DNA from: BP-464 sp963825415
GTDB lineage: Bacteria > Actinomycetota > Thermoleophilia > Solirubrobacterales > Solirubrobacteraceae
Length of the DNA: 64,000 nt
Assembly (NCBI GenBank): GCA_963825415.1
Contig: CAWGTD010000009.1
Coordinates: 248,001-312,000, forward strand
Reading direction: 5' to 3'
Numbering within the stretch: the first letter of the stretch is position 1; every line of letters begins with the position of its first letter. Of this stretch, positions 1 through 6,383 are shown one piece after another. The notes under the pieces were generated by a model that worked only from the letters and a program-made list of their open reading frames with translations, was not told the origin of the DNA and made no database searches. The position numbers and the translations under genes are program-made.

Positions 1-547
1 GCAGATGGTGGCCAAGGGCCACGACTTCCCCGACGTGACGCTCGGCGTGGTGCTCGACGCCGATGCCACGCTGCGCTTCCCTGACTTCCGGGCCGAGGAG
101 CGGACGTTCGCGCTCGTGGCACAGCTCGCCGGGCGCGCGGGCCGCGGGGCCGCCGACGGCCGGGTGCTCGTCCAGACGATCGCTCCCGACGCGACGTCGC
201 TGCTGCACGCGGCGCAGCACGACAGCGAGGGCTTCCTGGCGGGGGAGCTCGGTCGCCGCGAGGCGCTGCGCTACCCGCCGTTCTCGACGCTCATCCGGAT
301 CGTCTGCTCCTCGTCCCAGCCCGGGGCGGCCGCGGCCGCGGCGGGGGCCGTGCGCGAGCGGCTCGACGTGCCCGCGCTGGGCCCGGCGCCGCTGTTTCGC
401 CTGCGCGGCCGCGAGCGCAGCCAGGTGGTCGTCAAGGCAGCCGATCGGATGTCGGCGATCGCCGAGGTCGACGCGGCCGTGCGCGCCGTGGCGGCCGACC
501 GCACGCACAGGGCGGCTGCCCTCAGCGTGGACGTCGATCCGCAGTAG
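1..547 (+). CDS. priA: Primosomal protein N' (PriA helicase), C-terminal part only
   Basis: The gene enters from the left edge; only the last 181 codons are present. The product is the 3'-5' superfamily 2 helicase that reloads the replisome at stalled forks. The visible part holds the helicase motif V/VI region: MVAKGHDFPDVTLG with LDAD close behind, then PDFRAEERTF and QLAGRAGRG, which carries the arginine finger. After it comes the PPFSTLIRIVCSS stretch and the small C-terminal domain typical of PriA. The zinc-binding cysteine cluster and Walker A lie upstream and cannot be seen. It is followed 12 bases later by def, and priA-def-fmt is a common bacterial order. Identity is secure from the motifs; completeness cannot be judged. 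Confidence 0.93.
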   Translation, partial: QMVAKGHDFPDVTLGVVLDADATLRFPDFRAEERTFALVAQLAGRAGRGAADGRVLVQTIAPDATSLLHAAQHDSEGFLAGELGRREALRYPPFSTLIRIVCSSSQPGAAAAAAGAVRERLDVPALGPAPLFRLRGRERSQVVVKAADRMSAIAEVDAAVRAVAADRTHRAAALSVDVDPQ

Positions 548-559
548 CCTGCCCCGCGC

Positions 560-1150
560 ATGTCAGACCAGGTCACCGACGAGGTCGAGGTCGAGGGCCC
601 GGAGGCGGCTCCGTTCGAGCTCAGCGACGAGGCGCGCGCCCGGCGTGAGGTTGCGCTCGCCCACATCCGTCGCTACGGCGATCCGGTCCTGCGCACCAAG
701 GCACGCGCGGTGGATCGCTTCGACGGCGCGCTGCTCGAGGAGATCGAGCGCATGGGCGGTCTGATGCGGGACGCCTTCGGGATCGGGTTGGCCGCGACCC
801 AGCTCGGCGTGCCGCACCGCCTGCTCGTCTATCGCGTCGAGCCCGACAGCCCGGTCAACGCGCTGGTCAACCCCGAGATCGAATGGTCCTCCAAGGAGGA
901 CGAGATCTTCGAGGAGGGCTGCCTCAGCCTCCCGGGGGTTCACGTCGACGTCGAGCGCTCGATCCACGTGCGCGTGCGCGCGCAGGACGAGACCGGGGAG
1001 GCGGTGAGCGTCGAGGCGTCCGGCCTGGAGGCGCGCGTCATCCAGCACGAGATCGACCATCTCGACGGGGTCCTGATCCTCGACCGCACCTCGCGGGAGC
1101 AGCGCAAGGAGGCCATCAAGGCGCTGCGCGAGGCTCTCGACGCGGCTTGA
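560..1150 (+). CDS. def: Peptide deformylase
   Basis: Removes the formyl group from the N-terminal methionine of new proteins at the ribosome exit. All three family motifs are present in the 196-residue product: GIGLAATQ at 74-81, EGCLS with the metal-binding Cys121, and HEIDH with His163, catalytic Glu164 and His167. The first 30 or so residues are an acidic extension before the usual IRRYGDPVLR beginning, so a later start is possible, but ATG 560 is the only good start. A TAGCCT box at 545-550 lies nine bases before it, inside the priA stop. The last codon overlaps the TTG start of fmt, so the two enzymes of formyl-methionine handling are translationally coupled. Confidence 0.96.
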   Translation: MSDQVTDEVEVEGPEAAPFELSDEARARREVALAHIRRYGDPVLRTKARAVDRFDGALLEEIERMGGLMRDAFGIGLAATQLGVPHRLLVYRVEPDSPVNALVNPEIEWSSKEDEIFEEGCLSLPGVHVDVERSIHVRVRAQDETGEAVSVEASGLEARVIQHEIDHLDGVLILDRTSREQRKEAIKALREALDAA

Positions 1151-2004
1151 GCCTCGCCTACCTCGGCACCGCGGAGTTCGCCGCCGGCGTCCTGCGCCGC
1201 CTGGCGGACTCGCCCCATCGCCCGGCGCTCGTCGTCACACGCCCCGACCGGCCCCGCGGCCGCGGGCGCAAGCTGGCCAGCCCGCCGGTGGCGGATGCCG
1301 CGCGCGAGCTCGGGCTCGAGGTCGCGCAGCCCGCCGACGTCCATGAGCTGTCGCTCGACGCCTACGACCACGTGGTCGTGTGCGCGTTCGGCGCGCTGCT
1401 GCGCGAGCCGCTGCTCTCGCATCCCGGGCTGCTGAACGTGCATCCGTCGCTGCTGCCCCGCTGGCGGGGGGCGGCGCCGATCGAGCGGGCGATCATGGCG
1501 GGCGACGAGCAGACGGGCGTCTGCATCATGCGCGTGGTGCTCGAGCTGGATGCCGGGCCGGTGTGCGCCTCAGTTGCGGAGGAGATCCGGCCGGACGACA
1601 CGTTCGGGACGCTCTCCGCGCGCCTCCAGCCCGGAGCTGCCGACCTCCTGCTGGGCGTCCTCGATCAGGTGCCCGTGTGCTTCGAACAGGGCAACGAAGG
1701 AGCGACCTACGCCGAGAAGATCAGCCCTGCCGACCGCCAGCTCGCGGCGCCGGAGTCGCCCGAGGTCAACGCCCGGGTCGTCCGCGCCCTTGACCCGCAC
1801 ATCGGCGCGAAGGCCGGTGAGCTCGGCGTGTGGTCGGCCCGCGTAGCGGAGAGCGCGAAGGTCGCGCCAGGCGAGATCTCGGTCGACGACGAGGGCCGCG
1901 TCCTGTGGGGCTGCGGCGACGGCGCGCTCGAACTCCTCGAGGTCCAGCCGCCCGGCGGCCGGCGGATGAGCGCCGCCGACTACGCCCGCGGCCACCGTTC
2001 CTGA
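1147..2004 (+). CDS. fmt: Methionyl-tRNA formyltransferase
   Basis: Transfers a formyl group from 10-formyl-tetrahydrofolate to initiator Met-tRNA, supplying the substrate later removed by Def. The start is TTG at 1147, overlapping the def stop (TTGA); it gives the expected beginning MSLAYLGTAEFAAGVL. At 285 residues it is slightly shorter than the usual ~310. The catalytic core is clear: LLNVHPSLLPRWRGAAPI carries Asn97 and His99, and the ELDAGP loop carries Asp135, matching the Asn/His/Asp triad of the formyltransferase fold. The C-terminal tRNA-binding subdomain (about residues 200-285) ends in GGRRMSAADYARGH. A gene-free stretch follows. Confidence 0.95.
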   Translation: MSLAYLGTAEFAAGVLRRLADSPHRPALVVTRPDRPRGRGRKLASPPVADAARELGLEVAQPADVHELSLDAYDHVVVCAFGALLREPLLSHPGLLNVHPSLLPRWRGAAPIERAIMAGDEQTGVCIMRVVLELDAGPVCASVAEEIRPDDTFGTLSARLQPGAADLLLGVLDQVPVCFEQGNEGATYAEKISPADRQLAAPESPEVNARVVRALDPHIGAKAGELGVWSARVAESAKVAPGEISVDDEGRVLWGCGDGALELLEVQPPGGRRMSAADYARGHRS

Positions 2005-2092
2005 CGCTTCCGACCTCGGTGGTTCGGGTGCGGAGCGGACGCGCATCCGGTGGACCGGCGTCCGCCTCCGTGTGGCGCTAGCTCGCCTTTGG

Positions 2093-2370
2093 CACGAGGC
2101 GGGTGTGGCGCGGCGGGGCAGTTGGGAAGCCAGGAAGCCGCCGGCTGCGCAAACCCGCGCGCCTTTCGCGAGCAACCGGGTCGATTCGGGCGCAGTCCCC
2201 GGCGCGTCGTCATCGAGTGGACGGTTTGAGTCGCTATGCGACTCTAAATGTCCACTCGATGAGATCGGGGCGCTTGGCGTAACGCCACACACCGGTTGCT
2301 CGCGAGAGACGCACGCGACTGCGCAAGCGGGCGCCTCCTCGCTCCCTGACTGCCCCGCAGAACCACCCAC
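2093..2370. repeat. Long imperfect palindrome, copy 1 of a dispersed intergenic repeat
   Basis: The left half, read on the minus strand, matches the right half. Both contain GGTTGCTCGCGA followed by a C/G-rich spacer, then a TTCC or CTCC run and a terminal (A/G)ACTGCCCCGC. In the centre sits a perfect nested hairpin (2211-2261), listed separately. The outer arms resemble the arms of the element at 36921-37180, which has the same GGTTGCTCGCGAGAG and CTCCCTAACTGCCC words. No transposase or target-site duplication was found. It could be a MITE-like element, a REP-type palindrome or a terminator complex. Confidence 0.6.
2211..2261. repeat. Perfect nested hairpin at the centre of palindrome copy 1
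   Basis: CATCGAGTGGAC (2211-2222) is exactly repeated in inverse as GTCCACTCGATG (2250-2261). Inside lies a second perfect 7-base stem, GAGTCGC (2228-2234) and GCGACTC (2238-2244), around the loop TAT. It is noticeably less GC-rich than its surroundings. Either RNA strand could fold into a cruciform-like stem. Confidence 0.75.
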
Positions 2371-2629
2371 CCCACACACACGCAACTGCGGCCGAGCAGG
2401 CGCCGCCCGATGCGGGCGGGGTGAGCCGCCTCGGCGGAACGGCGACCGCACCCCCTGGGTGTCGTGCATCGCCCACGCCCAGATGAGCCGGGGGCGCGAC
2501 GGGGGTCCGAAGGGCGCTCCCGCCCCGGAGCCGGAGGAGGGGTGGCCGGCGGACCTCCGGACGCGCTCATGCCCAACCGGCACGTCCGTAAGTGGTGGCT
2601 CCAGCGCTGGCAAATGACAGGCTTGGGCC

Positions 2630-3772
2630 GTGACCACCGCCCGCCGAGCTGCCCACCGCGTGGTGCTTCGCGTCCTCGAGCAGGGCGCCTACGCCGACCG
2701 CGCGCTGGAGGGCGAGGCGAAGGGACTCGACCGGCGCGACCGGGCGTTCGCGCAGCAGCTCGCCTACGGAGCGGTGCAGCGGCGCGGCTCGCTCGACCAC
2801 GTGATCGACGCGTTCGTCGAGCGCGAGCCGCCGGCCGTCGCGCGCGCGGCGCTGCACATCGGGCTCTACCAGCTGTTGTTCCTCGGCGGCGTGCCCGCCC
2901 ATGCTGCCGTGGACGAGTCGGTGGAGCTGCTGCGCGGCCACCGTGCCGCCGGGATGGTCAACGCCGTGCTGCGGCGCGTCGCTCGCGACGGGTTCGAGCT
3001 GCCGGCCGACGACACCCCGTACGGCGCCGCGGTGCGCCACTCGCATCCGGAGTGGATCGTGCGCCTCTGGTGGGACTGGATCGGCCCCGACGAGACGCGC
3101 GCGCTGCTGGCGGCAGGCAACCGCCCCGCGGAGTTCGCGATCCGCGTGAACACGCTCGTCGCCGACCCCGGCGAGCTCGAGCTGCCCGACGGCCCGTTCG
3201 ATGCCGCCTCGCACCCCGACCATCGCAGCGGCGCGTTCCTCGTCCAGTCCAGCGCTTCGCAGCGCGTCTCGACGCTCGTCGACCCGCAGCCGGGCGAGCG
3301 CGTGCTCGACTTGTGTGCCGCGCCCGGCAACAAGACCACGCACCTGGCGGCCCTGATGGCCGATCAAGGCGAACTTGTGGCCTACGAGCGCCATCCGGGC
3401 CGCGCCGGAGCGCTGAAGAGCACATGCGAGCGCATGCGCGCCACGTGCGTGCAGGTCGTCTGCGACGACGCGGCCAACGCGACCGGCAGCTTCGACCGCG
3501 TCCTGCTCGACCCACCGTGCTCGGGCCTCGGCACGCTGGCACGCAACCCCGACCTGCGCTGGCGAATGACCCCCGAACGGGTTGAAGAACTGGTCGCCGA
3601 GCAGGATCGCCTGCTCGCCGCGGCGCGGAGCTGCGTCGCGCCAGGCGGGCGCCTGGTCTACAGCGTGTGCACGCTCTCGCCGGCCGAGGAACGCTTGCGC
3701 ACCGATGTCGTAGAGCGGACGTGGCCCCATCGTGACGTCACCGACGGGTTCTATATTGCGATCGATGGCTGA
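2630..3772 (+). CDS. rsmB: 16S rRNA (cytosine-C5) methyltransferase RsmB/Sun
   Basis: Methylates a cytosine of 16S rRNA (C967 in E. coli numbering) during small-subunit assembly. The 380-residue product has the family layout. An N-terminal NusB-like helical domain covers about 1-125 (RRDRAFAQQLAYGAVQRRGS). A Rossmann methyltransferase domain follows, with the SAM loop LDLCAAPGNKTTHLAAL near 225. The catalytic pair of cysteines sits in DPPCSG near 295 and in YSVCTLSPAEE near 343. Start is GTG 2630, chosen because it gives the usual short lead before RRAAHRVVLRVLEQGA. The stop overlaps the next gene by eight bases. Confidence 0.95.
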   Translation: MTTARRAAHRVVLRVLEQGAYADRALEGEAKGLDRRDRAFAQQLAYGAVQRRGSLDHVIDAFVEREPPAVARAALHIGLYQLLFLGGVPAHAAVDESVELLRGHRAAGMVNAVLRRVARDGFELPADDTPYGAAVRHSHPEWIVRLWWDWIGPDETRALLAAGNRPAEFAIRVNTLVADPGELELPDGPFDAASHPDHRSGAFLVQSSASQRVSTLVDPQPGERVLDLCAAPGNKTTHLAALMADQGELVAYERHPGRAGALKSTCERMRATCVQVVCDDAANATGSFDRVLLDPPCSGLGTLARNPDLRWRMTPERVEELVAEQDRLLAAARSCVAPGGRLVYSVCTLSPAEERLRTDVVERTWPHRDVTDGFYIAIDG

Positions 3773-3989
3773 GGCGGTCGACCTCGGGCCGACATGCCCC
3801 GACTGCGCGGAGCCGTGGCTACGTCCGACCAACCTCCCGGGCCGCTATCGCTGCGTGTACTGCCTACACCGTTTCGAGCTGCGGTCCGTCTGCCCCGAAT
3901 GTGGGGAGCACTCCACGATCGTGCGCATGAGCTCGACCGCGATCGTCAGCTGCAACGCGTGCGGAGCGAGCATGCTCCAGCAGCTGTGA
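3765..3989 (+). CDS. Small zinc ribbon protein, function unknown
   Basis: A 74-residue protein with four CxxC pairs: CPDC, CVYC, CPEC and CNAC. They would bind two zinc ions as paired ribbons. There is no other domain, signal peptide or membrane segment. ATG 3765 is preferred over a GTG 33 bases upstream because it leaves only an eight-base overlap with rsmB. The stop overlaps the GTG of rpe, so it is cotranscribed with an rRNA methyltransferase and a pentose phosphate enzyme. Similar two-ribbon proteins often contact nucleic acid, but nothing here shows a specific role. Confidence 0.75.
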   Translation: MAEAVDLGPTCPDCAEPWLRPTNLPGRYRCVYCLHRFELRSVCPECGEHSTIVRMSSTAIVSCNACGASMLQQL

Positions 3990-4648
3990 GCACGCCCGCG
4001 GTTCGCCGGCGGCTGGTGGCGCCGTCGATCCTGGCGGCGGACTTCGGTCGCCTGCGCGAGCAGGTGACCGAGGTGGTCGCCGCCGGCGCGCGCATGATCC
4101 ACGTCGACGTCATGGACGGCCACTTCGTCCCGCCGATCACGATGGGGCCGATCGCCGTGGAGGCGCTGCGCGACCTCGACGTCGTCCTCGACGTGCACCT
4201 GATGATCGAGCGCCCCGAGCGCCAGATCGCCGCCTTCGCCGAGGCGGGCGCCCACAACATCAGCATCCACGCCGAGGCCACGCCCAACGTGCACTTCGCG
4301 TTGGAGCGCATCCGCGAGCATGGCTGCCGGGCCGGCCTGGCCGTCAACCCGGCGACCCCGCCCGACATCTTTAATGAAATCGCACCCGACATCGCGCTCT
4401 GCATGACCGTCAACCCCGGGTGGGGTGGGCAATCCTTCATCGCCGGATCGCTGGACAAGGTGCGCCGCATGCGCGAGCTGCTCGGCGACGATGCCGACAT
4501 CGAGGTCGACGGTGGGATCGACGGGGCCACCGTGGGCCCGTGTGCCGTGGCCGGCGCGACGCTGTTCGTCGCGGGCTCGGCGATCTTCGGCGCACCGGAT
4601 CCCGGGGCGGCCTTCCGCGACGTCCAGAGCGCGGTCGACAACGCGTGA
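3986..4648 (+). CDS. rpe: Ribulose-phosphate 3-epimerase
   Basis: Interconverts ribulose 5-phosphate and xylulose 5-phosphate in the pentose phosphate pathway. The 220-residue TIM barrel shows every family signature: APSILAADF, HVDVMDGHFVP with metal ligands His39 and Asp41, DVHLMI with His71, MTVNPGWGGQSF, and DIEVDGGI with the catalytic aspartate. Start is GTG 3986, overlapping the stop of the zinc ribbon gene; it gives a normal-length N-terminus. Ribulose 5-phosphate is also a substrate of RibBA further right, though the two genes are 12 kb apart. Confidence 0.96.
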   Translation: MSTPAVRRRLVAPSILAADFGRLREQVTEVVAAGARMIHVDVMDGHFVPPITMGPIAVEALRDLDVVLDVHLMIERPERQIAAFAEAGAHNISIHAEATPNVHFALERIREHGCRAGLAVNPATPPDIFNEIAPDIALCMTVNPGWGGQSFIAGSLDKVRRMRELLGDDADIEVDGGIDGATVGPCAVAGATLFVAGSAIFGAPDPGAAFRDVQSAVDNA

Positions 4649-4705
4649 GGTGCGGCTACCCGTATTGCCCCGGGGCGGCGATCCGTCGACCATGAACCTG
4701 TGCCA

Positions 4706-5053
4706 ATGACCGTGCTCGTCGTCGATGATCATCAGAGCTTCCGACTCACGGTGCGCCAGCTGCTCGAGAGCGATGGCTACGAGGTCATCGGCGAGGCGGG
4801 CGACGGGATGAGCGCGCTGCGGGCCTGCTCCGAGCTGCGCCCCGACCTCGTGCTGCTCGATGTGAACCTTCCCGACGTCGACGGCTTCGACGTCGCCGCC
4901 CGCCTCACCGCCGACGCCTCCGCTCCGGCGGTGATCCTCGTCACCAGCCGTGATCCCGCCGATTTCGGCCCGCTGGTCCAGCGCAGCGGTGCGCGGGGAT
5001 TCATCCCCAAGGCCGAGCTGTGCGGCGCGGCGATCGACGAGGTCCTCGGTTGA
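4706..5053 (+). CDS. Stand-alone response regulator receiver (CheY-like)
   Basis: A single receiver domain of 115 residues with no output domain. Acidic pocket residues are Asp7 and Asp8, the phospho-accepting Asp52 lies in LLDVNLPD, and the switch lysine is in GFIPKAEL. ATG 4706 is chosen; a GTG two codons upstream (4700) is also possible. The gene ends by overlapping the TTG of a LuxR-type regulator, so the two regulators are coupled. No histidine kinase is encoded nearby, so the partner must lie elsewhere. It may act as a phosphate sink or by protein-protein contact. Confidence 0.85.
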   Translation: MTVLVVDDHQSFRLTVRQLLESDGYEVIGEAGDGMSALRACSELRPDLVLLDVNLPDVDGFDVAARLTADASAPAVILVTSRDPADFGPLVQRSGARGFIPKAELCGAAIDEVLG

Positions 5054-5697
5054 GGGTCATCGTCGCCGACGACCAGGTGCTCCTGCGCGAGGGGCTCGTC
5101 CGGCTGCTCGAGGAGGCCGGTATGGAGGTCGTCGCGCAGGCCGGCGACGGCGGGGACCTCGTGCGCAAGGTCGGCGGCCACAAGCCCGACGTGGCGGTGG
5201 TCGACGTGGGGATGCCGCCCACCCACACCGACGAGGGCCTGCGCGCCGCCGCCGAGATCCGCGAGCGTTTCCCGGGGACCGGTGTGCTGGTGCTCTCCGC
5301 GGACATCGAGGAGCGCGCGGCGATGGAGCTGTTCGCCGACAACGCCGAAGGCATGGGCTACCTCCTCAAGGACCGCGTCGCCGATCTCGATCGCTTCATC
5401 GACGCCGTCCGCCGCGTCGGCCAGGGCGGCAGCGCGCTCGATCCCGAGGTCGTCAGCCGGATGCTCGGGCGCCAGCGCCGCGACGATCCGCTCGCCGCGC
5501 TGAGCCCGCGTGAGCGCGAGGTGCTCCAGCTCATGGCCGAGGGCCGGTCCAACAGCGCTATCGCCGAGCAGCTCGTCATCACCGAGCGCGCCGTCGAGAA
5601 GCACGTCACCTCGATCTTCTCCAAGCTCGACCTGAGCCCGACCGCGGAGGACCACCGGCGCGTCCTTGCCATGCTGGCGTACGTGGAGAGCCAGTGA
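5050..5697 (+). CDS. LuxR/NarL-family response regulator
   Basis: A 215-residue transcription factor. The receiver domain covers 1-120 (RVIVADDQVLLREGLVRLL; phospho-acceptor Asp52 in VVDVGMP). It is joined to a GerE-type helix-turn-helix near 155-205: LSPREREVLQLMAEGRSN followed by AERAVEKHVTS-like helices (ITERAVEKHVTSIFSKL). Start TTG 5050 overlaps the preceding stop (TTGA). Its own stop overlaps the GTG of an ABC transporter ATPase. It is therefore part of a regulator-transporter operon and probably controls that transporter or a cell-envelope response. A partner sensor kinase is not in the window. Confidence 0.93.
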   Translation: MRVIVADDQVLLREGLVRLLEEAGMEVVAQAGDGGDLVRKVGGHKPDVAVVDVGMPPTHTDEGLRAAAEIRERFPGTGVLVLSADIEERAAMELFADNAEGMGYLLKDRVADLDRFIDAVRRVGQGGSALDPEVVSRMLGRQRRDDPLAALSPREREVLQLMAEGRSNSAIAEQLVITERAVEKHVTSIFSKLDLSPTAEDHRRVLAMLAYVESQ

Positions 5698-6383
5698 CGG
5701 CGATCGTCTCGGCCGCCGACGTCACCCGGCGCTACGGCGAGGGCGAGGTCGCCGTCGACGCGCTGCGGGGCGTCTCGGTCGATCTCGAGGCCGGCGGCTT
5801 CACGGCGATCATGGGGCCGTCGGGCTCCGGCAAGTCGACGCTGATGCACATCCTCGCCGGGCTCGACCGCCCGACGGCGGGAACGGTGGTGATCGACGGT
5901 GTCGACCTAGCCAGCCTCGACGACCGCCGCCTCACCGAGCTGCGCCGCGACAAGGTCGGGTTCGTCTTTCAGGCGTTCAACCTGTTGCCGGTGCTCAACG
6001 CCGAGGAGAACATCCTTCTCCCCTTGCGCATCGCGGGGCGCTCGCCCGAGGCAGGGTGGATCGAGCGGCTGGTCGACACGATCGGGATCGGCGACCGGCT
6101 CACCCATCGGCCGTCCCAGCTCTCGGGCGGCCAGCAGCAGCGGGTCGCAATCGCCCGCGCCCTCGCCTCGCGGCCCGCGGTCGTGTTCGCCGACGAGCCG
6201 ACCGGCAACCTCGACTCGGCCTCCTCGACCGAGGTCCTCGACCTGCTGCGCCGCTCGGTCGACGAGTTCAGCCAGACGGTCGTGATGGTCACCCACGAGC
6301 CGGCCGCCGCCGCGTACGCCGACCGCGTGCTCGAGATGGCCGACGGGCTGATCGTCGGCGACCGCTCTCCGGCGCCCGCATGA
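5694..6383 (+). CDS. ABC transporter ATP-binding protein (MacB/LolD type)
   Basis: A 229-residue ATPase with Walker A GPSGSGKST (41-49), Q-loop VFQAFNLLPVL, signature LSGGQQQRVAIARAL near 142 and Walker B VVFADEPTGNLD near 163, then the switch His in MVTHEP. The PTGNLDS form is typical of the MacB/LolD/FtsE group, which power FtsX-type permeases rather than classic importers. GTG start overlaps the regulator stop; its own stop overlaps the ATG of the permease. Substrate cannot be deduced: candidates are lipids, peptides or an envelope signal. Confidence 0.95.
   Translation: MTAIVSAADVTRRYGEGEVAVDALRGVSVDLEAGGFTAIMGPSGSGKSTLMHILAGLDRPTAGTVVIDGVDLASLDDRRLTELRRDKVGFVFQAFNLLPVLNAEENILLPLRIAGRSPEAGWIERLVDTIGIGDRLTHRPSQLSGGQQQRVAIARALASRPAVVFADEPTGNLDSASSTEVLDLLRRSVDEFSQTVVMVTHEPAAAAYADRVLEMADGLIVGDRSPAPA

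Larger units (their letters stand above)
2005..2629. other. Gene-free intergenic stretch between fmt and rsmB
   Basis: No convincing gene lies here. The short open frames have no recognisable composition or start context. Most of the stretch (about 2093-2370) is a long imperfect palindrome, listed separately. Further right, 2441-2456 carries a GCGACCGCACCCC run that also occurs at 8999-9013. The bases just before the rsmB GTG show no clear Shine-Dalgarno sequence. Confidence 0.7.

Noticed and set aside
2072..2617. Open frames of 80-180 residues in the fmt-rsmB gap
   Set aside because: They cross both arms of the palindrome, have no start context and no protein-like pattern.
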